Of a stretch of 42,580 nt of DNA, positions 7,832 through 15,912 are shown in pieces. Below the pieces are notes generated by a model. The model saw only the letters and a program-made list of their open reading frames with translations. It searched no databases and was not told the DNA's origin. This DNA comes from DASXBJ01 sp036491755 (GTDB lineage: Bacteria; Chloroflexota; Dormibacteria; Dormibacterales; Dormibacteraceae): positions 1-42,580 of the forward strand of contig DASXBJ010000001.1 in assembly GCA_036491755.1 (NCBI GenBank), given 5' to 3'. A program made the translations under genes and the position numbers. Every line of letters begins with the position of its first letter. Position 1 is the stretch's first letter.

Positions 7832-8458
7832 ATGATTCCGACAGTGATCACCAACGACGGGCGCGGCGAGCGGGCGTACGACATCTATTCGCGACTTCTG
7901 AAAGATGGCGTCGTCTTCGTGCGCGGCGTGATCGACGACGAGATGGCCGCGACCGTGACGGCTCAGCTTCTGTTCCTGGAAAACGAGGCGCCCGAGCACG
8001 ACATCCAGCTCTACATCAACAGCCCCGGCGGCTCGCTCACGGCCGCGCTTTCCATCTACGACGCCATGCAGTACGTCGGGCCAAAGGTGGCCACGCTGTG
8101 CACCGGCCTGGCGGCCAGCGGGGCTTCGCTGCTTCTCGCGGGAGGCGAAAAGGGCATGCGCATGTCGCTGCCGCACGCGCAGATCCTCATCCATCAACCG
8201 TTCACGCAGGGCATCCAGGGCCAGGCGTCCGACATCCAGATCCACGCGCAGGAGATCCTGCGCCAGCGCGAACAGCTCGCCCGCATCTACGCCAAGCACT
8301 GCGGCCGGCAGCTGGAAGACGTGGAGCGCGCCATGGAGCGCGACTTCTTCATGACACCGGAACAGGCCAAGGAGTGGGGTCTTCTCGACCTGATCGTGGA
8401 AAAGAGCCCGCACGCAGCAGTCCCCTCGCCCCTTCGAGGCGCCATCGATGCGTCCTGA
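7832..8458 (+). CDS. clpP: ATP-dependent Clp protease proteolytic subunit
   Basis: A 208-aa serine peptidase, the barrel component of Clp proteases that degrade unfolded and tagged proteins in the cytoplasm. The triad is readable: S96 in CTGLAASGAS, H121 in ILIHQP and D171 in RDFFMTP, at positions almost identical to E. coli ClpP. The oligomerisation and active-site strand YINSPGGSLTAALSIYD is intact. A canonical GGAGGT precedes the ATG by 7 nt. The last 15 residues extend past the usual end. They are encoded by CCCCTCGCCCCTTCGAGG, which resembles the palindrome at 14676, so the tail may come from a repeat insertion. No clpX or second clpP is in view. Confidence 0.95.
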   Translation: MIPTVITNDGRGERAYDIYSRLLKDGVVFVRGVIDDEMAATVTAQLLFLENEAPEHDIQLYINSPGGSLTAALSIYDAMQYVGPKVATLCTGLAASGASLLLAGGEKGMRMSLPHAQILIHQPFTQGIQGQASDIQIHAQEILRQREQLARIYAKHCGRQLEDVERAMERDFFMTPEQAKEWGLLDLIVEKSPHAAVPSPLRGAIDAS

Positions 8459-8509
8459 GCGGAACGCGCCTGGTGGACAGGGCTGGGGCGTGGCGGCACT
8501 GACCGTCGC

Positions 8510-9484
8510 TTGAAAGTCATCGTTCTCGGCGGGACACGTTTCATCGGCCGCGCCATCGTCGACGAGCTCGCCGGCGCCGGGCATGAGGTGATGGTGGTGC
8601 ATCGCGGCCGGCTGGAGCCTGACGACATGCCGCCCGTGCATCACCTTCATGCCGAACGCCCCGAGCTCGTTGATCACGCTGCGGAGCTTCGTGCCTTCAA
8701 GCCCGATGCCGCGATCGACTGCCGCGCGCTGACGCGATCCGACTCGGAAATCGCCATCGCCGCGCTGCCCGACGGTATTCGCCTGGTCGTGATCTCCAGC
8801 GTCGACGTGTACCGCGCTTTCGGCGCCCTCAACGATGAGCGCGAGACGGACCCGGTACCGCTGGACGAGGAGTCGCCCGTGCGCCCGACCCGCTTTCCGT
8901 ACCGAGGCAAGACGCCCGGGCTCGAGGATTACGACAAGCTGGATGTGGAGGACGTCTACCTCGCGCACGGTGCGACCGCGATGCGGCTGCCGATGGTCTA
9001 TGGCGAGCACGATTACCAGCGCCGAGAGGAGTTCATCCTCCGGCGCGTTCGGGCCGGGCGTTCGCGCATCCCGTTTGGCTCCGGCCAGTGGCTGGCGTGT
9101 CGCGGTTATGTGCGCGACATCGCGCGAGGCGTGCACCTCGCGCTGCAAACGCCGGCAGCCGCCGGCGAGGTGATGAACCTGTGCGAGGACCGGACCTACT
9201 CGATGCGGATGTGGTCGCGGATGATCCTCGACGCCGCCGGCTCCAGCGCTGAGCTCGTGCAGGTGCCCGATGCGCTGCTGCCGGAAGACCTGGCGCCGAC
9301 CGGCACCATGGCGCAGCACATCGTTGCCAGCGCACGCAAAGCCAGGACGATGCTGGGCTGGACCACCTCCGACCCGGAAGAGTCCCTGCGCACAACGGTG
9401 GAGTGGCACCTGGCGAACCCGCCGAGCGAAGGCGACGGTGATTTCGAGAGCGACGACCGGGCGCTCGCCGGACGGACTCCATAA
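8510..9484 (+). CDS. NAD-dependent epimerase/dehydratase-like protein (atypical SDR)
   Basis: A 324-aa SDR-superfamily protein. The nucleotide-binding start, MKVIVLGGTRFIGRAIV, is the GGTRFIG variant seen in extended and atypical SDRs such as the CSP41-like group. The strand-6 region VVISSVDVYRAFG is present. The canonical YxxxK catalytic pair is not evident: the corresponding stretch reads LEDYDKLDVEDVY. It may therefore bind a nucleotide or RNA, or use altered chemistry, and no substrate is proposed. The start is TTG 51 nt after clpP, with no strong ribosome-binding site. Confidence 0.8.
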   Translation: MKVIVLGGTRFIGRAIVDELAGAGHEVMVVHRGRLEPDDMPPVHHLHAERPELVDHAAELRAFKPDAAIDCRALTRSDSEIAIAALPDGIRLVVISSVDVYRAFGALNDERETDPVPLDEESPVRPTRFPYRGKTPGLEDYDKLDVEDVYLAHGATAMRLPMVYGEHDYQRREEFILRRVRAGRSRIPFGSGQWLACRGYVRDIARGVHLALQTPAAAGEVMNLCEDRTYSMRMWSRMILDAAGSSAELVQVPDALLPEDLAPTGTMAQHIVASARKARTMLGWTTSDPEESLRTTVEWHLANPPSEGDGDFESDDRALAGRTP

Positions 9485-9527
9485 GGGCGACGCAATCGCG
9501 CGCTCCGTGGTTGCCTCGGCTCCCGCG

Positions 9528-9533
9528 TAAGCT
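9528..9533 (+). promoter_or_regulatory. Putative -10 element (TAAGCT) for the UPF0182 gene
   Basis: TAAGCT ends 9 nt before the ATG at 9543 in a stretch without Shine-Dalgarno, which fits a leaderless transcript. The -35 region is not convincing. Confidence 0.4.
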
Positions 9534-9542
9534 TCCTCCCAC

Positions 9543-12392
9543 ATGACGCGGCGGTACCGACCGTTCGATCCTTTCGAGCGTGGTGGCCCCTTCCAGGCCG
9601 GCCGCGACATACGCATACCGCGACCCCCGCGGCGGTTCTGGATCGGCGCCGGGCTTTTCGGCGTGGCGGTCCTCATCTTCATCTTCGCCAGCCCGATCAT
9701 CTGGTTTTTCACCGAGCTCCAGTGGTACGACTCGCTCGGCCAGAAGGATGTCTTCACGACGCGTCTCACGCTCGAGACCGTGTTGTTCGCCGGCAGCTTC
9801 GTGCTGGCCTTCGCCTACATGGTCGTCAACGTCCTGATCGCGCTGAGGCTGCGCGCCGGACCCGGCCTGCGGGCGGTCGGCATCAGACGGTCGAGCATCC
9901 GCAGCGCCACAGGTGCCGTCGGACTGGGCGGGGCCGCACTCATCGCGCTCGTGCTATCGGGCGGCGCGCAGTCGCAATGGCAGAGCCTGGCCATGTTCCA
10001 GCACGCATCCAACAGCGGCATCACCGAACCGGTCCTGGGCCAGGACATCTCCTTCTATCTGCTGACCCTGCCGTTCCTGCACTCGGTCGCCAACTGGGCG
10101 CTTGGTCTTGGCTTCCTGGCCGCGCTGCTGATCATCGCGATCTACGCGTGGCGAGGCGACACGTTCGCCTTGAACTTCAGCCCGGTGGCAATCGCGCACC
10201 TGTCCTGCATGCTGGCCGTCTTCGCCCTCGTGCTCGCGGCGTGGACCTGGCTCGGGCGCTATGACCTGCTGTACGCGCACAACACCAGCGTCGTGTGGGG
10301 CGCCTCATACACCGACGTCAACGCGCGGCTCCCGCTGTACACGTTCCAGGCCGGCGCGGGCCTGGTCCTGGCCGGCGCCCTGGCCGTCAACGCGTGGATC
10401 CGCAGGCTGTTCCTGCCGGTGGCGGCCGCCGGCGTTTGGATCGCGATGCTGGTCATCGGCCAGGCGTACCCCGCGATCATCCAGGGATTCTTCGTCACCC
10501 CGAGCGCTCAGACCTACGAGCTCCCGTACATCAGCCGGCAGCTCGCCGCGACCAGGGCCGCCTACGGGCTGTCGAACGTCACCGTGAGCAATTTCACGGG
10601 CGACCAGCCGGTGACGCAGCAGGAAGTGCAGAGCGACCAGGTCACGATCGACAACCTGCGGCTCTGGGACTACGCGCCGCTGATCGATACGTATCAGCAG
10701 CAGCAGACCATCCGCACCTACTACACGTTCTTCGACATCGACATCGATCGCTACATCCTCTCGGGCGTGTACAAGCAGCTGGAGATCAGCGCGCGGGAGT
10801 TTGACTTCAGCAGGCTCCAGGCATCCGCCCAGCAGTGGGTCAACGAGCACCTCGTCTACACCCACGGCTACGGTGTGGCCGCCAGCCCGGTCAACGCCGT
10901 CATCGGCGAGGGCCTGCCCGATTACGTGGTCGGCAACATCCCCCCGACCGGCACGCTCCCGGTGACGCAGCCCGGGATCTATTTCGGAGAGCTGACCAAC
11001 ACCTACGCCCTGGCTCACTCCAACACGAAGGAGTTCGACTACCCATCAGGCAGCCAGGACCAGTTCACGAGCTACGCCGGGACGCATGGCGTACCCATGA
11101 CCGCGGTCAACAAGGCACTTTGGTCGTTGAAGCTCGGCGACTTCAACCTCCTCGTGTCGAGCCAGGTCAACGATCAGACCCTCATGCTGTACCGCCGCAA
11201 CGTCGTGGCTCGCGCATCGGAGATCGCGCCATTCCTCACGTTCGACCAGGACCCGTACATCGTCGCCTCCGACGGCAAGCTGTACTGGATCCTCGACGCC
11301 TACACCACGGGCGCGACCTATCCCTACTCGCAGTCGCAGACCTTCCAGCCGAACGTCACCAACGCGAGTGACATCAACTACATCCGCAACTCGGTGAAGG
11401 TCGTCATCGACGCTTACCAGGGCACCGCCGACTTTTACATCGTCGATCCGAAGGACCCCATCATCAAGGCATACGCGGCCACGTTCCCGAGCATGTTCAA
11501 GCCCCTCGACAGCATGCCGACCGGGCTGCGAGCACACCTGCGCGTGCCCGAGGACCTCTTCAACATCCAGGTCCAGACGTACGCCACGTACCACATCACC
11601 GACCCGAAGGTTTTCTTCTCTCGCGAAGACGTGTGGGACATTCCGACCGCGCAGACATCGCCGGGCGGCGCCGCGTCGCCGGTTCAGCCCTACTACGTGC
11701 TGTTCCGCCTTCCGGGCGAGCAGAACCCCGAGTTCCTGCTGATCATGCCCTTCACGCCGCTGGGCAAGCAGAACCTCGTTTCCTGGCTGGCAGTGCGCAA
11801 CGACGGCGCGAACTACGGCCAGTACGTCTCTTACGTGCTGCCCAAGGACAAGGTGATCTTCGGTCCGCAACAGGTCGCCAACCGCATCAACGAGAACACT
11901 CAGATCTCGACTGACTTCACCCTGTTCCACCAGGCGGGGTCGCAAGTCCAGCAGGGCAACCTGCTGGTCGTGCCCATCGGCAACTCGTTCCTCTACTTCG
12001 AGCCGATCTACCTCCGGGCCAACCAGGCGTCGAGCCTGCCCGAGCTCAAGAAGGTGATCCTGGCCGACCAGGCCAACGTCGTCTACACCGACACGCTGCA
12101 GCAGGCTATCGACCAGCTCGTCGGCACCGCCACCGCGCCGCCACCGACCAACGTCCCTCCGGTCACCTACACGCCGGCCGTGATCGCCCAGGTCACCGAC
12201 CTGGTGACCCAGGCCAACCTGCACTACAAAGCCGCTTACCAGGCACTCTCGACCGGAGACTTCGCAACCTTCGCGACCGAGATGAAAACGGTCGGCCAGC
12301 TGCTCACGCGGCTGCAGACGCTGACCGGGACCAGCTCGAACCCCGCTCTACCATCGCCGTCGCCGAAGGCCACGGCCACCCCGACTCCCTAG
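9543..12392 (+). CDS. UPF0182 family large membrane protein
   Basis: A 949-aa integral membrane protein of the UPF0182 (COG1615) family, common in actinobacteria and relatives and of unknown function. About seven hydrophobic segments fall within residues 28-310 (for example FWIGAGLFGVAVLIFIFA and VLFAGSFVLAFAYMVVNV). A long extracytoplasmic domain follows from about 320 to 900, rich in Tyr, Thr and Asn. The family-typical LRLWDY, FFDIDIDRY and GYGVAASPVNAV segments are visible. A Pro/Ala/Thr-rich tail ends the protein (PSPSPKATATPTP). Its 3' end overlaps the convergent pcm gene by 4 nt. Confidence 0.93.
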   Translation: MTRRYRPFDPFERGGPFQAGRDIRIPRPPRRFWIGAGLFGVAVLIFIFASPIIWFFTELQWYDSLGQKDVFTTRLTLETVLFAGSFVLAFAYMVVNVLIALRLRAGPGLRAVGIRRSSIRSATGAVGLGGAALIALVLSGGAQSQWQSLAMFQHASNSGITEPVLGQDISFYLLTLPFLHSVANWALGLGFLAALLIIAIYAWRGDTFALNFSPVAIAHLSCMLAVFALVLAAWTWLGRYDLLYAHNTSVVWGASYTDVNARLPLYTFQAGAGLVLAGALAVNAWIRRLFLPVAAAGVWIAMLVIGQAYPAIIQGFFVTPSAQTYELPYISRQLAATRAAYGLSNVTVSNFTGDQPVTQQEVQSDQVTIDNLRLWDYAPLIDTYQQQQTIRTYYTFFDIDIDRYILSGVYKQLEISAREFDFSRLQASAQQWVNEHLVYTHGYGVAASPVNAVIGEGLPDYVVGNIPPTGTLPVTQPGIYFGELTNTYALAHSNTKEFDYPSGSQDQFTSYAGTHGVPMTAVNKALWSLKLGDFNLLVSSQVNDQTLMLYRRNVVARASEIAPFLTFDQDPYIVASDGKLYWILDAYTTGATYPYSQSQTFQPNVTNASDINYIRNSVKVVIDAYQGTADFYIVDPKDPIIKAYAATFPSMFKPLDSMPTGLRAHLRVPEDLFNIQVQTYATYHITDPKVFFSREDVWDIPTAQTSPGGAASPVQPYYVLFRLPGEQNPEFLLIMPFTPLGKQNLVSWLAVRNDGANYGQYVSYVLPKDKVIFGPQQVANRINENTQISTDFTLFHQAGSQVQQGNLLVVPIGNSFLYFEPIYLRANQASSLPELKKVILADQANVVYTDTLQQAIDQLVGTATAPPPTNVPPVTYTPAVIAQVTDLVTQANLHYKAAYQALSTGDFATFATEMKTVGQLLTRLQTLTGTSSNPALPSPSPKATATPTP

Positions 12393-13015
12393 CCCGTCCG
12401 GAGCGGCACGAACAGAACCGGAAACAGCGATCGGTGGCTGACCTGGGCGCCGCGACGCGTGTAAAGGCGAAGGTCCTGCGGTCCATCCGCCTCACCTGCG
12501 ACGGGAATCACCATGCGCCCCCCGTCGGCCAGCTGGTCGACCAGTGGCTGCGGCACCGCCGTCGCCGCGCAGGCCACCAGGATCACGGCATAGGGTGCTG
12601 ACGCGGGCCAGCCCAGGCTGCCGTCGGCGAGGGCAACCTGCACGTTGCTGTAGCCCAGGCGTTTCAGGACCGCTGCGGCGTGCTCCGCCAGCGCCGGCTC
12701 GCGCTCGATGGTGATGACGCTGCGACACAGGCGGCTCAGCACAGCGGCCTGGTAGCCCGAGCCGGCTCCAACCTCGAGCGCGACGTCGCCGGCGCCCGGA
12801 GCGGCCGCCTGGGTCATCAGGGCCACGACCAGCGGCTGGGAGATCGTCTGGCCGCACTCGATCCCGAGCGCGCGATCTTCATATGCCTGGCTGCGCAGCC
12901 TGGCCGGAAGGAACTCTTCGCGGGGCACCTCCAACATGGCGCGCAGGACTCGTTCGTCCCCGACGCCATGTGGCTGCAGCTGCTCCTTGATCATCCGCTG
13001 GGCGGGGGTGTCCAA
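12389..13015 (-). CDS. pcm: Protein-L-isoaspartate O-methyltransferase
   Basis: A 208-aa SAM-dependent methyltransferase that repairs isoaspartyl residues in damaged proteins. Signature elements are EVPREEFLP, the substrate-loop GQTISQPLVVALMTQ, and SAM motif I VALEVGAGSGYQAAVLS. A conserved GRMVIPV strand follows near residue 167. The length is typical. The start is TTG (13013-13015); an ATG seven codons downstream is an alternative. It is divergent from the nuclease-like/HPRT fusion gene with only about 40 nt between starts, and convergent with UPF0182. Confidence 0.93.
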   Translation of the reverse strand: MDTPAQRMIKEQLQPHGVGDERVLRAMLEVPREEFLPARLRSQAYEDRALGIECGQTISQPLVVALMTQAAAPGAGDVALEVGAGSGYQAAVLSRLCRSVITIEREPALAEHAAAVLKRLGYSNVQVALADGSLGWPASAPYAVILVACAATAVPQPLVDQLADGGRMVIPVAGEADGPQDLRLYTRRGAQVSHRSLFPVLFVPLRTG

Positions 13016-13039
13016 TCGATCGACCTCTGGTCCCGAGAG

Positions 13040-13045
13040 TACAAT
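13040..13045 (+). promoter_or_regulatory. Putative -10 element TACAAT for the HPRT-fusion gene
   Basis: TACAAT ends 12 nt upstream of the TTG at 13058, inside the narrow divergent gap between pcm and the fusion gene. It is an excellent -10 match, but the -35 is weak. The mRNA leader would be only a few nt. Confidence 0.45.
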
Positions 13046-13057
13046 CTCAACGCTTCA

Positions 13058-14059
13058 TTGGCGTCGCCCGACCAGAGCTCCGTCCCACAAAAATGGCGCC
13101 GACCCATAAGGCAGCGCTCGCGCCTGGTCCGGCGTTCAGGCCCCGCTCATGCACGCGTCGAATTCGCACACCCCTCGGAGCAGGAGTTCGCGCGGTTCCT
13201 CGATTACTACCGCATCCGCTGGGTCTATGAGCCGATGTCCTTTCCCATCGCGTGGGAGGGCGCGCGGGTGGCCGAGATGTTCACGCCCGACTTCTACCTT
13301 CCCGAGCACGATCTCTACGTCGAGCTCACCACGATGAAGCAATCGCTCGTGACCCCGAAGAACCGAAAGTTGAGAATGCTGCGCGAGCTCTATCCAGAGC
13401 TCAACGTGCAGCTGCTCTACCGCAAGGACTACCAACAGCTGCTCGCGAAAGCCGGCTACGGCGCGGTCGAGGTACAGAACCTCCGCAAGCAGGACATCGG
13501 AAACATCATCGTCTCGCCGGTCGAGCTTGAGACTCGCGTCCGCGCGCTGGCGCGCAAGATCTCGCGAGACTACGCCGGCCAGTCTTTGGTGCTGGTGGGC
13601 GTGCTCAAGGGCGTCACGTTCTTCCTGGCCGACCTTGCCCGCCAGATCAAGGTGCCCTTCGTCCTGGACTACCTGGACCTGCGGCGATACGCCGGCGCTC
13701 AGCCGCGTGAGCGCGTACGCATCGCGCGGGACATCGACTACCCCATCGAGGGGCGGCATGTCCTGCTCGTGGAGGACATCGTGAACACCGGCCTCACGCT
13801 GGACTACGTGCTGTCTGAGCTTCGCGCACGCAGCCCGGCCTCCCTGGAGGTGGTCACCTTGCTGGACAGGCCGCTGCGACGGCTGGCGGCGGTACCCATC
13901 CGCTACGTCGGCTTTCAGATCCCCAACGACTACGTGGTCGGATACGGGCTCGACTACCGCGAGCTCTACCGAAACCTCCCGTTTGTCTGCACGCTCCGCT
14001 CGAGCGTCTACGACATTCCGACCCAGGCGCCGCCCGCGGTCCCGCAGCCCGGAGCCTGA
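13058..14059 (+). CDS. Fusion of a PD-(D/E)XK nuclease-like domain and a hypoxanthine phosphoribosyltransferase
   Basis: A 333-aa two-domain protein. Residues about 35-135 resemble a restriction-endonuclease-like fold: FARFLDYY, VYEPM, FTPDFYLPEHDLYVELT, then KNRKLRML. D78 and E89 could be the acidic pair, but the expected Lys two residues after E89 is Thr, with K94 nearby, so catalysis is doubtful. Residues about 150-325 are a type I phosphoribosyltransferase with the HPRT pyrophosphate loop VGVLKGVTFFLADL and PRPP motif VLLVEDIVNTGLTL. This half should salvage hypoxanthine or guanine. The start is inferred: TTG 13058 is the best in-frame codon, 12 nt after TACAAT. The nearby ATG at 13093 is out of frame. 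Confidence 0.8.
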   Translation: MASPDQSSVPQKWRRPIRQRSRLVRRSGPAHARVEFAHPSEQEFARFLDYYRIRWVYEPMSFPIAWEGARVAEMFTPDFYLPEHDLYVELTTMKQSLVTPKNRKLRMLRELYPELNVQLLYRKDYQQLLAKAGYGAVEVQNLRKQDIGNIIVSPVELETRVRALARKISRDYAGQSLVLVGVLKGVTFFLADLARQIKVPFVLDYLDLRRYAGAQPRERVRIARDIDYPIEGRHVLLVEDIVNTGLTLDYVLSELRARSPASLEVVTLLDRPLRRLAAVPIRYVGFQIPNDYVVGYGLDYRELYRNLPFVCTLRSSVYDIPTQAPPAVPQPGA

Positions 14060-14100
14060 GCGTCGACCCGGGGGCTCGGCTGGCGCGGCTGCTGGCGTGG

Positions 14101-14373
14101 ATGGAGACAGAACGGTTCGCCGACCTCGCGGCGTCCGGGCTGCTCGAGAAGGTCGAGCGAATCGTCGTGGACGGCCACCGGCGGTTGGTGCAGGCCGAGG
14201 GTAAGGAGTGGACGCCTCCTGCCGCTTACCGCTGGCTTCGCTATGAGGATCCCGAGCCCGTGGGCCGCCTTGCGGAGGGCGTGAGGAAGCTGCGCGAGAG
14301 GGACGTGAAATTCGACGCCGAAGCTGTGGAGAAAGCCTGCGCTTTGGCGTCCCAGAAGGGCTTTTTGAATTGA
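14101..14373 (+). CDS. Small helical protein of unknown function
   Basis: A 90-aa, mostly alpha-helical, charged protein, METERFADLAASGLL to ALASQKGFLN, with no membrane segment and no family I recognise. Composition and codon usage look like its neighbours. The frame stays open upstream to a CTG that overlaps the HPRT stop as CTGA (14056-14059), and the upstream codons read as plausible protein (SVDPGARLARLLAW). Translation might therefore begin earlier than the ATG given here. It probably belongs to the HPRT transcript. The codon TTG at 14370 overlaps its stop and opens a doubtful 60-codon frame. Confidence 0.6.
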   Translation: METERFADLAASGLLEKVERIVVDGHRRLVQAEGKEWTPPAAYRWLRYEDPEPVGRLAEGVRKLRERDVKFDAEAVEKACALASQKGFLN

Positions 14374-14613
14374 AAGGCAGGCTGTGCAGCGCCTGTGGAA
14401 AACAAATGACCCAAGCGACCTTCCTGTGTACCCTGAAGTACCCTATGCGTTTTCCGGTTTCCAATCCGGGTTGCCCTGGACCTTCCACCTACTCGACGTT
14501 CGGTATCCTCAGGTTTACCGTACTCAGCCGCTTGGGGCGTCGCGAAAGTTAACAGGCGGTTATGCCGACGTCAACGGCAAAATTTTTCGCACTGCCAGGC
14601 AAAGGTTTGTGGG

Positions 14614-14643
14614 TTGACACCGCGACCACGAAATCGTTATGAG
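14614..14643 (+). promoter_or_regulatory. Sigma-70-type promoter for the thiolase gene
   Basis: A perfect -35 TTGACA (14614-14619), an 18-nt spacer and a -10 TATGAG (14638-14643). The implied leader of about 100 nt carries the palindromic repeat at 14676-14712 and the Shine-Dalgarno AGGAGG at 14736. Confidence 0.6.
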
Positions 14644-14675
14644 GGCATGTGGTTGCGCGTAAGGTTTTGGTCTAC

Positions 14676-14712
14676 CCCCTCCCCTTCGAGGAGAGGGATC
14701 CAGGGTGTGAGG
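14676..14712. repeat. Palindromic repeat with GTGAGGG tail (copy 2)
   Basis: CCCTCCCC, loop TTCGA, GGAGAGGG: an 8-bp stem with one mismatch, followed by ATCCAGGGTGTGAGGG. The order of elements (CCCTC arm, loop, GAGAGGG arm, short spacer, GTGAGGG) matches the unit at 7334-7371. It lies in the thiolase leader. Confidence 0.55.
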
Positions 14713-14748
14713 GCCGGAGATCTCCGCAGCCCAGCAGGAGGGCAGTCA

Positions 14749-15912
14749 ATGCGCGAAGTCGTCATCGTCGAGGCGGTCCGGACGCCGATCGGCCGTCGCA
14801 ATGGAAAGCTCAAGGACATCCATCCCGTGGTCCTCGGTTCGCTCGTCCTCAAAGAGATAGTGAGGCGCGCGATGATCGAACCAGGCCAGGTCGATGACGT
14901 GGTGTTCGGCTGCGTGAGCCAGGTCGGCGAGCAGAGCCTGAACGTCGCGCGCAACGCGTGGCTCGCCGCGGGCTTCCCCGTGACGACGCCCGCGACGACG
15001 GTCGACCGTCAGTGCGGCTCGAGCCAGCAGGCGATCCACTTCGCCGCCAACCTCATCCAGTCCGGCGTATGCGACATCACAATCGCGGGCGGCGTGGAGT
15101 CGATGAGCCGCGTGCCGATGGGCTCGAACGCCGTGTCGCCCGGCACCCCATTTCCGCCCGAGCTCATGGAGCTGTACGACCTCGTGCCCCAGGGCATCTC
15201 GGCGGAGCTCATCGCGCGCAAGTACAACGTCACGCGACGCGAGATGGACGAATTCGGCGTGCGCAGCCACCATCTCGCGCATGAGGCGACCGAGAAGGGC
15301 TACTTCAAGTCCCAGGTGATGCCGGTCGAGATCTCGCTCAACGGCAACGGGCACCACGATGTGTTCAGCCATGACGAGGGGATTCGCGCCGGAGCGACCT
15401 ACGAAGGCACGGCGGCGCTGCAGCCCGCGTTCAATCCGGAGCATTCCATCACGGCCGGCAACTCCAGCCAGATTTCCGACGGGGCCGCCGCAGTGCTGCT
15501 GATGTCTCTCGAAAAGGCCAAGGAGCTTGGCCTCAGACCGCGCGCCCGGATTCGCGCGCAGGCGGTGGTCGGCACCGACCCGGTCCTGATGCTCGAAGGT
15601 CCCATCCCGGGCACTGCCGCGGTGCTCAAGAAGGCCGGGCTCGACCTGAAGAGCATCGACCTCTTCGAGGTCAACGAGGCGTTCGCCTCGGTGGTTCTCG
15701 CGTGGCAGAAGGAGACAGGCGCCGACATGGCAAAGACCAACGTCAACGGCGGGGCGATCGCCGTGGGCCATCCGCTGGGTGCGTCCGGCGCGCTGCTGAT
15801 GAACCGGCTGCTGTACGAGCTCGAGCGGCGAGACCTCCGTTACGGCCTCGAGACCATGTGCTGCGGCGGCGGCATCGGCACCGCAACGATCATCGACCGG
15901 GTCGTCGAATGA
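14749..15912 (+). CDS. Acetyl-CoA C-acyltransferase (thiolase)
   Basis: A 387-aa thiolase that cleaves 3-ketoacyl-CoA with CoA (beta-oxidation), or condenses acetyl-CoA in the reverse sense. The acyl-accepting Cys is C89 in DRQCGSSQQ. The C-terminal motifs NGGAIAVGHPLGASGA (His) and CCGGGIGTA (second Cys) are intact. The sequence IVEAVRTPIGRRNGKLK is the usual N-terminus. I chose ATG 14749 because AGGAGG lies 7 nt upstream and the family begins exactly here; the frame is open further upstream but crosses the promoter and palindrome. The cupin gene overlaps its stop by 4 nt (ATGA). Confidence 0.95.
   Translation: MREVVIVEAVRTPIGRRNGKLKDIHPVVLGSLVLKEIVRRAMIEPGQVDDVVFGCVSQVGEQSLNVARNAWLAAGFPVTTPATTVDRQCGSSQQAIHFAANLIQSGVCDITIAGGVESMSRVPMGSNAVSPGTPFPPELMELYDLVPQGISAELIARKYNVTRREMDEFGVRSHHLAHEATEKGYFKSQVMPVEISLNGNGHHDVFSHDEGIRAGATYEGTAALQPAFNPEHSITAGNSSQISDGAAAVLLMSLEKAKELGLRPRARIRAQAVVGTDPVLMLEGPIPGTAAVLKKAGLDLKSIDLFEVNEAFASVVLAWQKETGADMAKTNVNGGAIAVGHPLGASGALLMNRLLYELERRDLRYGLETMCCGGGIGTATIIDRVVE

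Larger units (their letters stand above)
14374..14748 (+). other. 375-nt gene-poor, AT-richer stretch with a promoter and a palindrome
   Basis: This is the longest non-genic stretch of the window and is less GC-rich than its surroundings. It holds short overlapping open frames in two phases (60 and 77 codons), neither with convincing protein features. It also has the direct repeat GTACCCT-GAA-GTACCCT near 14430-14446, a small CCGG-N8-CCGG dyad near 14454, the promoter at 14614-14643 and the palindrome at 14676-14712. I could not match it to a known riboswitch, tmRNA, 6S, SRP or RNase P RNA. An unrecognised leader or small RNA is possible. Confidence 0.5.

Noticed and set aside
12680..13057. 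Upstream extension of the HPRT-fusion frame through the pcm gene
   Set aside because: It is antisense to a well-supported methyltransferase. The TACAAT element and TTG 13058 give a sensible start.
14370..14617. Two overlapping short frames (60 and 77 codons), one with CSACGK and a TTGA overlap with the upstream stop
   Set aside because: Only a single CxxC pair, no recognisable continuation, and the two frames are mutually exclusive. I leave the stretch as non-genic, though the TTG frame is not excluded.
14614..14748. A 45-codon N-terminal extension of thiolase
   Set aside because: It would begin inside the TTGACA promoter and cross a palindrome. The family starts exactly at ATG 14749, which has AGGAGG upstream.
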